A stretch of DNA of 64,000 bases, taken from the NCBI GenBank assembly GCA_017871115.1, contig JAFCIZ010000011.1, positions 637,501 to 701,500 of the forward strand, written 5' to 3'. Origin of the DNA: Cunninghamella blakesleeana. Lineage: Eukaryota; Mucoromycota; Mucoromycetes; Mucorales; Cunninghamellaceae. Positions 34,286-47,552 of the stretch are shown piece by piece (within the stretch, counting starts at the first letter, position 1; each line of letters starts with the position of its first letter). Both the position numbers and the translations under genes were made by a program. The notes beneath the pieces were generated by a model. The model was not told the DNA's origin. It searched no databases and saw nothing but the letters and a program-made list of their open reading frames with translations.

Positions 34286-36928
34286 TTACTGTTTAACATT
34301 CATTAATTGCGAGTTAGATAGACCAAGATTCATATTGACTAATCGATATGGTTCTTTATCATCAGCAAGCTGGCGACGCCCAATAACATGTCCATTACTT
34401 GGCTCTCGTATAATCACACCAGAAAAAAATAAGAACATAGCTCCTATCAACCACACTAGAAGCTCACCAATCCACCATAGCCATGCAGTGTGCTTACTGA
34501 CTCTGTCCATTAATTTACCACTAGAAAATACTGTTACAAATTCACCAGGGGCTACTACTAGGCAATCCCCAATGGTTTTCCATCTATTGAGAACTAATCC
34601 AAAATCTGACACTTTAATACGCTGGCCAACACCTATACATTGTAAAGCAGTATCAGTAGGAACCCAGCAATGTCCAAATGTTTTCGCTCGAGGTCCAGCA
34701 GCATTTATTACACCAGAAGGCACTGAATTCATACGTTTGAGAACATCTGGAAGTTGCAATCTTGAAAACTTTTCCGGTTGATACATTCGCCCACGCACCT
34801 CTTCGTTTAAAAGAAATCCAACTACAATAAAAGGAGTAGCATACATTAGTGAAATTTCGTTCCTTTGAAAAGTAAAACTCACTAGTGCCAATCCTGCAAG
34901 ATAGGAAAATGCCGTAAATAATAATAATACATAGTTGAGCGATCGTCTATTTGTTTTTTGACCAACCAGTGCCCATAATATAAATCCCTGTTCTGTACGC
35001 CTGTATCCTTCCTTCTTTGCAAGCACCTTAATGCAACTGGCATCTTCTCCAAGCTGATAACCGGATGAAACCATCAATTCCTCCAATGCCTCAGAGCCAT
35101 CCAATATACCATATTTTCCTAAACAATACAAAGACGAAGCGCTTAACCATTCTTGCGTCGTCCATACGCGACTGCTCCATTTTGAATTTACCAATGCCTC
35201 AACTCCTGAGTGTATCACATCTTTACTTACAACAAGTACAACACTAGCTGCAGAATATACTAACCCCATTTCCGTTAAGCGCCAAGATTTGACAATACCA
35301 TTTGGGCCAAGGTTAGCAGCATCAATCCAAATATAATCCAAGCCAAGCTCATGGGATTGGGAAACTAATCTATCATAGATACATTTTCTAGCCCCTAATT
35401 CGCTGATCAACCCATCTTCCCAGGCATGCGAAACAGCGCCAATACGACCTTCTCTATATCTTAATCCTTTCTTGAAAACAATCCGAGGTCGAGCATCCAC
35501 AGCAAATCTTCCAGCCTCAACACTTTCTATTTTATTTTTCCCAACCTTACAAAAATAATGCCAGGTTGCTCCATCAGCATATCCAACCCGTGGCCATGGA
35601 ACTACAGAACAATTGCTACAAATTGTACAAGGAGGTAGACTCAGCCCTTTAGAAGAATTCCATGCAAAGGCCTCCGCAATAGCCTGTGATGATCTAACAA
35701 TGAATGAATAACTAAATAAAGATCCCTGCCCAGCTTTGAGCCGTGTCAATAAGAAAACCCGGCCTAATTCAAAAACAAACACTATCCCAAAGACCAATGT
35801 TGATACTAAATCCGCACGCCAGGAAATCCAAATTTGATTTTCACGCACACTACGTGCACCAGCCACCATCCCACATGCCCAATGATTAGTAAATTCGCTA
35901 TTTAACATGTCACCCATTGTCTCAGGAAACTCACAAATTGGCCAATTAAGTACACCCTGATCGTGACAATAAGAATAAGGACCACCAGGTTTAAGAAGAA
36001 TACGTTCATTATAATTCTGTTCCACGAATTCTTTATCTGTTCCAACTAATACTACATCATACTCCCACCATTGATGTTTCAACACGCAAGCAGAATGGGA
36101 CTGACCAGTTTGCAACACAGGCCCTGTACCGTTTGCCCAAGATGAATGGCCACGGTGCCAAGTATGATCAAATGTGATTTGTGCAGAGACACATGCTGCG
36201 ATCAAACAAAGCATAAATATGCATGATAATAAGGTGGAAACATCTGTAGCCCGCCGAATGCTCCTGTAACTATACCTTGGGTGCAAAAACATGATCATTA
36301 TTCCAAGTAGAATCCACAAGATACCTCTAATAGATTTCCAAAGATGCCTTTTAATATAGCCTTTTTTATTGTAGTATTCTTCACGATCTTGAAGTTTTTC
36401 ATGCCATTTCAAGAGTTTCTTTGTCCATCTACGCTTGATCTGTGCTCCAATTTTGGTACCAATATCTTCAATTGGGGTTAAAATACGACCAGACCCATTT
36501 CGTTCAGCAACAGCTAATTTAAATAACCAATCCATAACTTTGCCATTACCACCACGTGCAAGCTCAATATCACTCATATCACTAACCATATCAGATAGGT
36601 GATTGCAAACACATTTATCATCATCAAGTTTTTTTAATTCAACAGATACTCTTTTCACATCTAACCATCTGCCATAAACTAGATAATACAAGCAAACTAA
36701 TGCTTTAACAGCCTTTAAACAAGTAGCATTATGGCCACAGTCGATTTCTCCTTTCCAGGCTTCGGGTAACTCTTGTAAAGAAGATACTCTAGACAAAAGT
36801 TGACTTAGCGGTACCTCTGGTTCATTATAATCCACCACATTCATTGATTCTTGCAGCTCACGATAATACTTGAACCAAGCATCAAACATATTTAACAGAT
36901 CACTACTTACAAAAATGACTTTTAACAA
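34286..36928 (-). CDS. Multi-pass membrane protein with a HET-like (heterokaryon incompatibility) domain
   Basis: A single uninterrupted frame of 880 residues. Hydrophobic helices lie at about 199-215, 231-249, 374-394, 664-684, 693-707 and 816-840. Between the third and fourth, residues about 495-605 read RIGAVSHAWEDGL, LGLDYIWIDAANLGPNG, LTEMGLVYSAASVVLVVSKD and SSRVWTTQEWLSASSLYCLG. These match the three HET blocks (ALSYxWG; LWIDxxCIxQ; W.RxWTxQE.L). A CTICSNC cluster at 434-440 may bind metal. HET domains trigger cell death in allorecognition in ascomycetes; membrane-linked versions occur in basidiomycetes, and the function here is unknown. The frame is visibly less AT-rich than its neighbours and lacks introns, which suggests recent arrival by transfer or retroposition. 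The upstream ATG at 36928 is the first; residues 1-15 may be optional. Confidence 0.75.
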   Translation of the reverse strand: MLKVIFVSSDLLNMFDAWFKYYRELQESMNVVDYNEPEVPLSQLLSRVSSLQELPEAWKGEIDCGHNATCLKAVKALVCLYYLVYGRWLDVKRVSVELKKLDDDKCVCNHLSDMVSDMSDIELARGGNGKVMDWLFKLAVAERNGSGRILTPIEDIGTKIGAQIKRRWTKKLLKWHEKLQDREEYYNKKGYIKRHLWKSIRGILWILLGIMIMFLHPRYSYRSIRRATDVSTLLSCIFMLCLIAACVSAQITFDHTWHRGHSSWANGTGPVLQTGQSHSACVLKHQWWEYDVVLVGTDKEFVEQNYNERILLKPGGPYSYCHDQGVLNWPICEFPETMGDMLNSEFTNHWACGMVAGARSVRENQIWISWRADLVSTLVFGIVFVFELGRVFLLTRLKAGQGSLFSYSFIVRSSQAIAEAFAWNSSKGLSLPPCTICSNCSVVPWPRVGYADGATWHYFCKVGKNKIESVEAGRFAVDARPRIVFKKGLRYREGRIGAVSHAWEDGLISELGARKCIYDRLVSQSHELGLDYIWIDAANLGPNGIVKSWRLTEMGLVYSAASVVLVVSKDVIHSGVEALVNSKWSSRVWTTQEWLSASSLYCLGKYGILDGSEALEELMVSSGYQLGEDASCIKVLAKKEGYRRTEQGFILWALVGQKTNRRSLNYVLLLFTAFSYLAGLALVSFTFQRNEISLMYATPFIVVGFLLNEEVRGRMYQPEKFSRLQLPDVLKRMNSVPSGVINAAGPRAKTFGHCWVPTDTALQCIGVGQRIKVSDFGLVLNRWKTIGDCLVVAPGEFVTVFSSGKLMDRVSKHTAWLWWIGELLVWLIGAMFLFFSGVIIREPSNGHVIGRRQLADDKEPYRLVNMNLGLSNSQLMNVKQ

Positions 36929-37606
36929 ATTACCCTAAAATAGACAATAAACAATACTACCTAAATTTATTTTATGAGTATTAGTTGATAATTTAAAATC
37001 AAATATATATATATATAAATATATAATGGTACTTACTACTAATTGACAGTATTAAGTAACAGTAAAAGCTTTATTGTTCAATATATATATTGAAAAAAGT
37101 TAAAAAGAATAAAAAGAGAGAAATAAAAAAAAGATGTTGCGGTTTTTATTGAAGACTAAATCATGTTTTTGAGGGCTTGTATTGAAAAATAAAAAAATAA
37201 AATAAAATCTTAACAGATGTGGCGAGGGTTGCAGATCGTATTAGGCTTATAGAGAGTAAATAAAATTAACCAATTAGCTTTCATTGATCCTTTTTATATA
37301 AGCACAAAGAGTTTATTTTGCATTAAAAAATAAGTTAATGTATATATATGTATATACATATATATATATATATTGCGATTAAAAAAAAAATAGAAAAAAG
37401 ATATGAATCTATCGATGAATTATAAATGACTAAATAACTAAAATAAATAATGTAAAAATGAAAAATAATACATATATTTTATAATAAAGCAAAATAGTAT
37501 GTTATTATAACTTAATGGCATTAATTTATAATAGCAAACTAAAGAATGAAAATGATGATATACATATGGAATGATTAATATTAAAAAATTAAATAAGTTA
37601 AAAAAT
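36929..37606. other. Spacer upstream of the HET-like gene
   Basis: AT-rich, with (TA)n near 37000-37025 and 37340-37375. Holds the HET-like gene promoter and the SDA1 3' region. No gene seen. Confidence 0.45.
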
Positions 37607-39260
37607 CTAATGTTTTCTTTTCTTTTGTTTGTTTAAAGCAGCACGTAAAGATTTTTGTTTATCGAATAAACTACGTTTGGATTTCCATAATACAGAAGTT
37701 TTTTGAGACACCATAAGGAAATTTTTATTACGAGCCTTTTCTTTATTTGTAGTACTACCACGTTCTTTGCCTTTCTTTGAACCGAATTTTTCTCTACCAT
37801 CACGACCTTCTTTAATAGAAGCCATACGCTCTTCATAATCTTGTTTCATCTTCTTACGAGGACCCAAAATAGCGTATTCATCCACTCGACCGTTATTAAT
37901 ATCCTCTTCATTATTGGCGGCAGAAGCAGATCTCTTTTTAGAATTTGGTTCATTTTCTTGATTTTGTCTTAATTCTTCCAATTTAGCAAAATCAGCAGGT
38001 GTTAAAATACGTGAAGTGGCCATTTTTAATATAGCTTCTTGTTTTTCCTTTTCTTCGGCTTGTTTAGCTTCCATTTCCTTTTTAAGTTTGGCCAGCTGTT
38101 CTTCGCTTAAAGGCTCATCACCTGTATCAGCATCTTGTAATTTTTTCAATTGTCGTTTACCAATACGTCTCTTTCGTTTAGTGTCAGTATCACCATCCTT
38201 ATTTTCTTCGCCTTCACCTTGATCACCTTCTTCCTTCTTCTTTTTATTATCTTCATCATCACTCATATCAAGTTCAAATTCTTCTTCATTATCACTTGGT
38301 ACATTGACCCACCCATCGCTTTCATCCTCTTCACTATCTTCATCCACTTCCCAACCATCCCATCCTTCGTCTTCATCGACTGCATTTTCTTCTTCATTTA
38401 ATAATTCTACACCTTGAAGACCAGATAATCCATCTTCTGTTGCACCATAATGAACCACCTTCATTGTTCCATCCTTAAGTTTAATAGTAGCTGATTTTCC
38501 TCTATCTTTCTTCAAAAGTAATTCTGGATTGACTTCTCGGAATAATGTAATTAATGATCTTGCTGCCATCATGACACCTTTATCACGGTGATTTTTATAT
38601 TGTGTTAAATCTTGAAGTAAAGTTGCATCAATGGCTAAAGGTTGACGAGTACAAATTTCACGAATACCGTTTATACTATAATGTTAAAATAAAATAAAGG
38701 CTCAATTAGTTACTATTCATATTATTAACATTACACATATGTAAATATTTACCCAGCTGCCATGACTTCATTAGATGTACGATCGGTAACAAAATTATTA
38801 GCAATAGCTTTTAAAACAGGTTCCAAAGCATCAGGAGGTACTAAAGGATGAGAAGCTTGAGCAGAAGCCACTAACACCATTGTCACATCACGTTGAGTAG
38901 GTTGTAAATATTTAATTAAAAGAGGATAAAAACCAAGTACAGTTAACTGATGAATACCAATCACTCTTGATATTAAATTCATTTTCATAAGACGGATTTC
39001 CCAACGATCCTCTTTAGATGATATACGAGAATAAAGTTTTTCTGCAAAACCTTGTGGATCATTTAATAAGTGTAGTGCTGAAAAATTAAAGGTTTCTGCT
39101 TTTTGGCTTTTACTTTTTCGTTTTAATTTTTTGACTGCTCGATCAATTTTGTTTGCCTTGGATTTTGTTTTTTTAGTATATATTTGGGCTTGTTTCATAC
39201 GCTGAATATCCGGTAACTAAAAAAAAAAAAAAAATAAACATAAATAATGGTGAATATTTT

Positions 39261-39304
<44 letters not shown>

Positions 39305-40235
39305 TTACATCTTCATCTTCATCATCTGATGATTCTTTATCTTCATTTGTATTTAAAAAGAATTTGACAGCTGTAACAGAAATCTTTGTAACTGGTGAGA
39401 AACAAGCTTCGGCAATAACATTAACTGTTTTAGAATCATTCCTATATATATAAATGCATAATCATTTAATTTTCTTTCCATCATTTAAACGTAGATCACT
39501 TTTTATGCATATAAAATTTTTACTTACCAAATATTTTTTCCATAAAGTTCAATACATATATCTACACTCTTTTTAGCAGCTATAGCATTTTCATCGGTAT
39601 TTCCAGATTTAGCCGATTCCAAAATAGTGAACATAAATGACTGTAAAGTTTTATTAAGTTTATTATTCTTGGCTTTTGAGTTAGCATTCTTGATATCATT
39701 GACAATATGATTATATAATAATTCACGGAGTGCCTTGTCTTTGCATTTGAACAAAGTAAAAAATAAAGGTAATAACCTATTATATAAATAATATATATAT
39801 ATATATATATATACATAATAAATAACTACAATGAAGTACGGATATATACATATACTATTAGTTTATTTTCTCTATTCCTTACTTTGTATTATCTAAAATG
39901 GCTCTATTTCTTAAAAGTATAAGTGCTTGTACCAAATTTTTTCTTAAATCAGGATTAAGAACAAGACAATGTTCCTGTAATAAGTCTACAATAAGTTGAG
40001 GAAATTCGGCTGTTTCTTTAGGGTAACAGGCTGATACCTGACTAATAAAAGTAATCAATTCACCAAGTTCTTTAGAATCTTCATTTGGCTTCATAGTAAA
40101 GATAGATAAAGTAGATTGAAAATGACGATACTGTTGTAAGAATTCGGCTTCATATGATTTAGGATCTCGTTTAATTAAATTTTGTAATTGTGGTAACTGT
40201 GTTGGTAATAAAGCTGATCTATTACGTTTTCCCAT
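37607..40235 (-). CDS. SDA1: SDA1 60S ribosome-biogenesis factor
   Basis: Five exons, 40235-39883, 39776-39528, 39441-39309, 39216-38753 and 38675-37607, give 755 residues. N-terminus [20 protein letters not shown], then [33 protein letters not shown] and [15 protein letters not shown] are the Sda1 NUC130/133-like N-terminal domain. Middle exons give [19 protein letters not shown] and [15 protein letters not shown]; then [20 protein letters not shown] and LLLKKDRGK. An acidic tract ([17 protein letters not shown] and following) and a Lys-rich C-terminal tail ([15 protein letters not shown], then basic repeats) close the protein, as in Sda1. It acts in the nucleus in 60S maturation and export. 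Identity is firm. Confidence 0.93.
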
Positions 40236-41766
40236 TTTTATTATTGATCTTTATTTTTTTTAAAAGAAAAAAGAAAAAAAAAAAGGAAGAAAGTAAAAAG
40301 ATGCAAGAAAAAAAAAAGAGAATTAATTATGCTAAGAAAATAAGCCATCCGAGCTTCGTCGTCACAATTCAGCAAATCAGTTTATTGTAAGCCAACAGTT
40401 CCCCTTTGCTGAGTTTTACCCCAATAAGAAACTTTTATGCAGATCAAACTGTCATGATCCTAGTGTTGGCTAATACTTGTTACTTTTCTTTTTTTATAAT
40501 AATACATACAATATTAATTTATCAACAAAATTAAACCTTTGGAATGGTCACTAAAGATAATTAGAATACACATTTTTTTTTTATTTTATATTATTTTTTT
40601 TTTAAAAAAAAATTACTAAATACAGATAATAGAACAAAGAAAACATAGTATCTGAAAACACTACCTTATATTTTCAAATAGTTTCCTGGAACTCTAATAT
40701 TGATTTAATAAGTTATAGTAATATTTATATAATAGCTTTATATTGTACAAGTATTGAATATATGGCAATTAGATTGGAGTCAAGATTACAGTTATCATCG
40801 ATGCTTTTATTCTAAAATAAATCTATAAAATAGTGGTACTGTTGACAATTTTAATGTATCTTTTCCAATATCAAAATTATAAACATAGTTTCTTTTATTT
40901 AAATATTCAATTTGAGTGTCATCATTTATTTTAGAGGAATATTTCGTGAAAACTTGTTCTGTTGATAGATTTTCAATACCTCTGTCCTTGATAATCAATT
41001 TTGGAAAATTTTGCAAAATACTTGATTGAATTTTTTAGGATCATAATTGTGGATTTTCGTTAATTCTATAAATGCTTTTGGTTCTTCATCAAATATATAT
41101 ATTCATATTGTTAAATGGCACCTAACGCTTGTTGACGAGTAAAGCACAAGAGAGATTTTTGCCAATTCCAGATTAAACCTAATTTTTTTAATCTTTATTG
41201 AATCTATCAAATTAAATAAATTAATAAGACAAGGAAAAATGCTGCGTAACTTTCGGTTAATTTTTATTCAAACATTTAAAACAAGTGTTATATTTACAAT
41301 TTTTGGTAGATTAGTGACAATAAACTTAATTTATATATTTTGTAGTATTAAATAAAATTAGGGTTTCCTTAGGCACAAGGAAAAAAAGAGAGAGAAAGAG
41401 TACATTATATATTTTTCAATTTAATTTTTTTTTTAATAATAAAATAAAGAAACCTACTGCATTTAAGAATATAAACAAAAAACAAACATTACTATTCTAT
41501 TTGCTATTTATTTATTGTTATTTTAAAACCAATATTGTTATATTATAAAGTATTTGATCGCTATAATGGTATGATTTACCCAAGTAACCTGTGCGTTTAG
41601 TATTTCCCTAAACTTATTCAACCAATAAAGGTATTTTAAAATCTTAATAATTTTTATTGTAAAATGAGTTTAAACAATCAATAAGGGATAGATAAATATA
41701 AAAGATTTCAAAGTATAAAATTCTATGAAAAAAATAAGGCTATAACCAGATGTTTTTATTTTTATT
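40236..41766. other. Intergenic region with a short coding-like relic
   Basis: About 1.5 kb AT-rich. T10-A9 at 40594-40612. A minus-strand coding-like stretch at 40807-41100 is listed separately. Otherwise nothing recognised. Confidence 0.45.
40807..41100 (-). pseudogene. Possible decayed coding fragment, family unknown
   Basis: Reading the minus strand from 41100, the frame gives IFDEEPKAFIELTKIHNYDP then KKFNQVFCKIFQN before a TGA at about 40999. One frame over, the sense continues as KLIIKDRGIENLSTEQVFTK, then NDDTQIEYLNKRNYVYNF to a stop at 40807. The composition looks like protein rather than AT noise, and the frame change sits in a short T/A run at about 41000-41010. The family is not recognised. 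It may be the remnant of a gene or mobile-element open frame. Confidence 0.35.
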
Positions 41767-43588
41767 TTATAAACCAGCAAAAAAGGAAGGAGAAATCTTA
41801 TTAGATTTCTTTCTTTGGGGTGCCTTTTGTTTCTTTTGTTTCTTTTTTCTTTTCTTTTTATTCTTATCATCATCAGAATCATCACTATCATCGTCCCAGC
41901 TATCATTATCCTTATCATTATCATTAGTTTCTAACGAGCTATCTTGTAATTTAGACGAATCTTCTTTATCGTTGTTTTCCAATTCATTTTGGTCCTTTTG
42001 TTCACCTTCTTTTTCTTCTTCATCGTCCTCATCCTTTTCCTCATTTTCTTCAAATAAATGAGCAACATTCCAAAATCTTAAAGATTGATCATGACCGGTA
42101 CTGAGAATATATTGTTTATCATGGGCCAATTTAATCTGTTCAATAGGCATTCCTTCACCATGATCGCCCAATATTCCATGGAATCCATTTGGTAAAATAG
42201 TTACTAGACGAATAATTCCATCACTACTACCTGTACAGATTGTATCTTCGTCTAATTTACATATGGCATCTATTGAGCTTGGATGACCAACTATACGATC
42301 AGTATAATCTCCCCAGTCTCCCCAACTCCATAAACTAAGAATTCCTTCTTGCGATCCAACTACTGCTTTACGATTATTCTATAAATAAAATAAATTATTT
42401 ATATTTTAATTAATTAATTAATTAATCAATATACTTTATATGTATATATATATATATATATAAAAGACACATTTATGTATATTATATATTATTGTATACC
42501 TTTACTAATGCAAGAGATAATAACTCATCCTCCATGTGATCTGACATAGCAGCTACATCAGGCTTTCGAATATCCCAAGTAGAAAGATAACCATCACCTC
42601 TTTTTTTTTTTAGAATATAATAATAATGAATGAATGAATGAATGAATGAAAAATAAATGAGTATAAACAGGTGAACTCTTCCGTATGATAATGATATATA
42701 TATATATATATATATATGGATATCTTACCCAGTTACTACTAAAGTTTTTTTATCTTCATTAAAAGCCATTTGTGATATAAAATCTTCATGTTCAGTATAT
42801 GTCATGACAGGATCTGGTTTTCTATTATCCCATAACTTAAAAAAAGAATACATATCATTATTACTATTACAAATCATTATATTTTACAACCTATTAGACT
42901 ATAAAATACCTTAATTACACCCAAATCATCACCAGTAGCCATCATACGTTCATTCATAAATAATAAAGCATTTAAAGGATTACTAAAAAAATATAAGTAA
43001 TAGAAATAAAAATAAAATTCAGCCCGTAAATAAACAGTAAATAACTACAAACATTTATATGCAGACAATATAATAAATAATAAAATAGGATAGCTTACTC
43101 ATGGGTATTTTCTTTACAGGAGATTACATTACCAGTAAGAGTATCAATATATTGAATACTACGATCTTTTGAAATGGCAAAAAAATCTAATAAAACGATA
43201 ATAATAACAAATTAATAAATAAATAGTTTTTATTTATAGGCTGCACTTTTTATTATTATTATTTGCATAAATATATGTTTTACTTTACGTGAACCATCAT
43301 GGTTAAAGTCTATTCCTCGACAAGATTTTTTAAAAGGTTTCGATTTCCAAAGAACTTCATGACTTTCTAATCCATATCTATGACTATAAGATCAGTAAAT
43401 ACAATATAAAAGTACATAAATAAATAAAAGAATGGTACATGTATGTACATATATATATATAATATATCGTACCAATAAAGCTTTCCACTAATTAAACCAG
43501 AAACAACGATATTCTCTGAAGGATGTAAATCAAAATCAAATATAGTGCTTTCTAATTCTATAGTCTGTGGTGTATTTTGGTTAGGCAT
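41767..43588 (-). CDS. JIP5: WD40 ribosome-biogenesis protein WDR55/Jip5
   Basis: About seven exons. The order of pieces is PQTIELESTIFDFDLHPSEN, VVSGLISGKLYW, RYGLESHEVLWKSKPFKKSC, FAISKDRSIQYIDTLTGNVI, NPLNALLFMNERMMATGDD, GVIKLWDNR, FISQMAFNEDKKTLVVTGGD, GYLSTWDIRKPD, VVGSQEGILSLWSWGDWGDY, DRIVGHPSSIDAICKLDED, and GHDQSLRFWNV. This is the seven-blade WDR55/Jip5 arrangement, including the WGDWGDYTDRIVGHP segment that is diagnostic for the family. The C-terminal tail is a long acidic/Lys-rich tract ending KKSNKISPSFFAGL, the usual FFAGL-type end. WDR55/Jip5 is nucleolar and needed for rRNA processing and 60S assembly. Identity is firm; exon edges are hand-read. Confidence 0.88.
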
Positions 43589-45862
43589 TGTTTTGTTTTT
43601 AAAACAAAATAAATGAAAAGAAAAAGATCAAAAAAAATTTTATTTTCTTTTTACACAGCGAAACCATATATGGAAAAAACTGTCTATGGCATTTATATGA
43701 AACTTTAAACTCATTAATGTCTTTTAGCCATATGTATGTAATCATTTATTTATTTTTTAATATATCAATAAAATATAGTGTGCTTCTATACCTCTATATA
43801 AATAATACGTCGAAACTTACTTCAGATAAGTAAACCAACTGAAAAAGGAAACGGAATGGAATTGACTTATTTTTGAAAATTAAATAAATAAAATTCTGTT
43901 AATTCATGCCCAAAGCTGACTTAACATTTTTATACCTACAGTAAGCCTTTTTAAATATATTATAAAATATAAACTATGACTTTTATTATGGTTTATATGT
44001 ATGTATATGTATATTATAGTTTATAATTATGAATGGTTACACTTTTTAAAAAATAAAAACTGAAAAGTGTACTTGACATTTTTATAAAAACCATTAAAAT
44101 AATAGTAAGCATTCATTTTTCTTTATTTTTATATGACAATATATATATATATATATATATTAAAAAAAAAAAAATAATGATAATATGGTATAATAAAGTA
44201 AAGCTTTATTATTAATGGCTAAATCTCCGAATACTAGTTAATGAGTGAGTAAAAGTAATTCATGTGTTCCATTTACAACAGTTGACCAGTTTAATACCTT
44301 CTTTGTATACATGTAACTAGTAAATCCTAAGACTCAAAACTTTAAATGAACATTAAAGATTTACAATAGGGCAGTTCTATTATTTATTATGTTATTTTTA
44401 TTTTCCTACAGTTTCAAATTCGTTTCATATGTAAAATTGCATTGTTTTTTCATCAAATATCTGGTTAGAACCGTAGGAAATTCAGTTACTGATTCGTGGA
44501 TATCAATATTGTTGCATTAAAACAGGTAGGTGATCAAGCGATGATTATTTTCGTTTAAGAGTAGAAAGTCTAGGTTTGTTATATTTTAGTAGTAATTTTA
44601 TTTTTCTTTCATGGTTAGCTTCCTTTTTATACCTTCACTAGGTAGAAAGCTTTTTTTACCAATCACCAAGTCCATGTTGCAACCATTGAACATACAAAAT
44701 TGAATTTACTACATAAAGATAGTTGGTCTCAAGCATATTCTTCTTATAGTTTTTTCAGGTATTAATACTTTTAATGAAATAATCATAAACTTCAACCTAA
44801 CATAAAAAAATAAACATCATGGCTGCCCCTTAGGTTGACAGGATTCCATTTATTGACCCGAGCAAATACATTTTTTAATAGTTCTTTACCTCCCTTCTAA
44901 CTTATTGAAAATATCAGTAACGGTTGCAATTTTATCATTTACTTAGGTAAATGTGATGATTCAAACTTTTTATATAAGTTTCGTTGATCAGCAATTTTTA
45001 AAAGAGGATTACTTTTATTTAACATATATAATAATGTTAATAATTTGAGTTTTATTTAGTTGTACAGAAATGCAAACCTTTTTTCCAATAGTATTCGTGC
45101 AGTGAACCTCTCACTTTAACTATATATTAATACTATGACCAAGCTCCAACGCAACAAGAGTCTTCATGAGTTTAAGTGGCTGAAAGAAACGCCAAAAACC
45201 TATGGTAACTGTAGTAAGCCTAGCCATATTTGTAAATATTACCCTCTGTGAGGTACTAACGGAGTTTCACAACCGATAATAATAATAATAGTAATAATAA
45301 TATTAATATTATTTAATATAGTATATGTAAACATATAAAATCTTTTTTCTTTTCTTTTCTTTTTATAATAAATATATAAAGCAAATAAATCAAGAAATAA
45401 AAAATGGTGAAAAAATATATTACATGACCAGATTTTATCAAACCAGTGTAAGAATAAGAAAACTGATGAATCCTTTAAGATTTTAAAAAAGACTAATAAG
45501 TAAAAGCACATAAATAGTTTCAAAAAAAAAAAAAATACAAATACAAACATTGTAGCCCTTTCTCATTTATTTTATAGTTTACTATTTCGACCAATCATCT
45601 ATGTATATATTTAAACTTTTAAAAATAATGATATGCGCGTATCAGTCCGTTTATATCTTAAGCATATAAATAAAACGCCTTGCTATCTATTTAACTGTGA
45701 TACAAATAGATAAAAATAAGGTATTCGTATTTTGTATTGCATAAATATAAATATTAAATAAAAAATAAAATATTTCACACGAACTTTTTTTTCTTTTTCC
45801 CTCTTTTTTCTTTATCCTCTTTTTTCTTTATCCTTTTTTTTTTAAAAAATAGCAATAATAAT
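43589..45862. other. Divergent intergenic region
   Basis: About 2.3 kb between JIP5 and the amine oxidase. (TA)n at about 44140-44160. A 103-codon frame on the minus strand (45239-45550) is Phe/Lys/Ile noise. No gene, RNA or repeat family recognised. Confidence 0.45.
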
Positions 45863-47514
45863 ATGACAAATAATAAAAATATACTTTATTACCATCCATT
45901 AGACCCACTTCATGAAGAAGAAATCAAACAAATAGTATCTATTATTGAAAAGGCGCGTGAAAATGATAAGGTGGTTTATATGTTTAATAGTATTTCTTTA
46001 AAAGAACCTCTAAAAGAAAAAGTATTGAGCTACCAAAAGGATCATACTTTAATAACAGATATCGAACGGGAAGCTTTAGTTGTACTTATTGATCGTCCTT
46101 CTGGTCTTGTTCATGAATTGACTGTATCCCTAACAACTCAATCCATTCTTATTTGGAAAAAATTGGATGATGTTCAACCTACTTTGCATGTAATGGAAAT
46201 GTTGGAAGCTGAAAAAGTATTATTAACAAATGAATTGGTTATTGCTGAATGTGCCAAACTTGGGATTACAGATATGTCCTTGGTATTTGCTGATTGTTGG
46301 GTGGTTGGTTTTCATAAAGAAATTACTGATAGAAGACTTATCCAAGCCCTTATGTATACAAGAACCTCAAAGGATGATAACCAGTATGCCCACCCTTTAG
46401 ATTTCTTCCCGATTTATGGTAATTTAATTTAATCAAATATATATAAGAGAAAGAGAAAAAGATTAATAGTTTATCTATTTTTATTACTATATATTATGCT
46501 ACAGATGTCAATTCCCAAGAGGTCTTAGAAATTAATTATGGTGTACCAAAAAATAGTAAATATAAAAGACCTACTATTCCCATGGAGAACCATCATTTTT
46601 TACCTGAACATCTTGGTGAAAGTAATTTACGTAAAGATCTGAAACCAATTCATATTACACAACCTGAAGGCGTTAGTTTTAAAATTAAAAATGGACGTGA
46701 GATAGAATGGCAAAAATGGAAATTTCATATTGGATTTAATTATCGTGAAGGTATTATCATCAATCATGTTACGTATCAAGATGGCGATCAACTTCGTCCT
46801 TTGATATACCGCCTCTCACTTTCTGAAATGGTGGTTCCCTACGCCAATCCTTATAAACCTTATTACCGAAAAATGGCCTTTGATGTGGGTGAATTTGGTT
46901 TAGGTAATTTAACCAATTCATTAACTTTAGGGTGCGATTGTGTTGGGAGTATTCATTATTTAGATGCTGCTTTATGTGATATGCATGGCAATCCATGGAC
47001 TGTACCCAATGCTATTTGTATTCATGAGGAAGATGCTGGATTATTATTTAAACATACTGATTTTCGTACTGGTAAAGCCCATTCTGCAAGATCTAGAAGA
47101 TTAGTTGTTTCCCAAGTAATAATAACAACAATAATAAATATTTATCAACTAAAAGAAGTGAGAAAAAAAATGCATTACTAATATTTCACATATTTTTTTT
47201 CTTTCTAATATATATTTAAATAGATTATTACGGCAGCTAATTATGATTATGGGTTATATTTCTATTTTTATCTTGATGGTACCATGCAATATGAAGTAAA
47301 GGCCACAGGTGAATTAAATACGCATGTATTAGCAAAAGACGAAGACCCTAAACCTTTTGGTACTATTATTGCTCCGCAAGTAGTTGGCCAACACCATCAA
47401 GTAAGTTACATTTTTATAAAAAAATAAAAATGAAAACATATCTTGATTCTGATAAACCAACCTCAATTTTATTTACTAATTTATTCATTATTTTTAATAT
47501 TAATATTATTACTG

Positions 47515-47552
<38 letters not shown>

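Noticed and set aside
34257..34781. 174-codon plus-strand frame overlapping the HET-like gene
   Set aside because: It is the shadow of the minus-strand gene, which has domain support and is far longer.
39267..39300. Regularly spaced repeats as a CRISPR-like array (also 19324, 28699, 59436)
   Set aside because: These are simple (TA)n microsatellites; nothing in the window has direct repeats with unique spacers.
45239..45550. 103-codon minus-strand frame upstream of the amine oxidase
   Set aside because: Phe, Lys and Ile runs from AT-rich DNA with no domain; typical of chance frames here.
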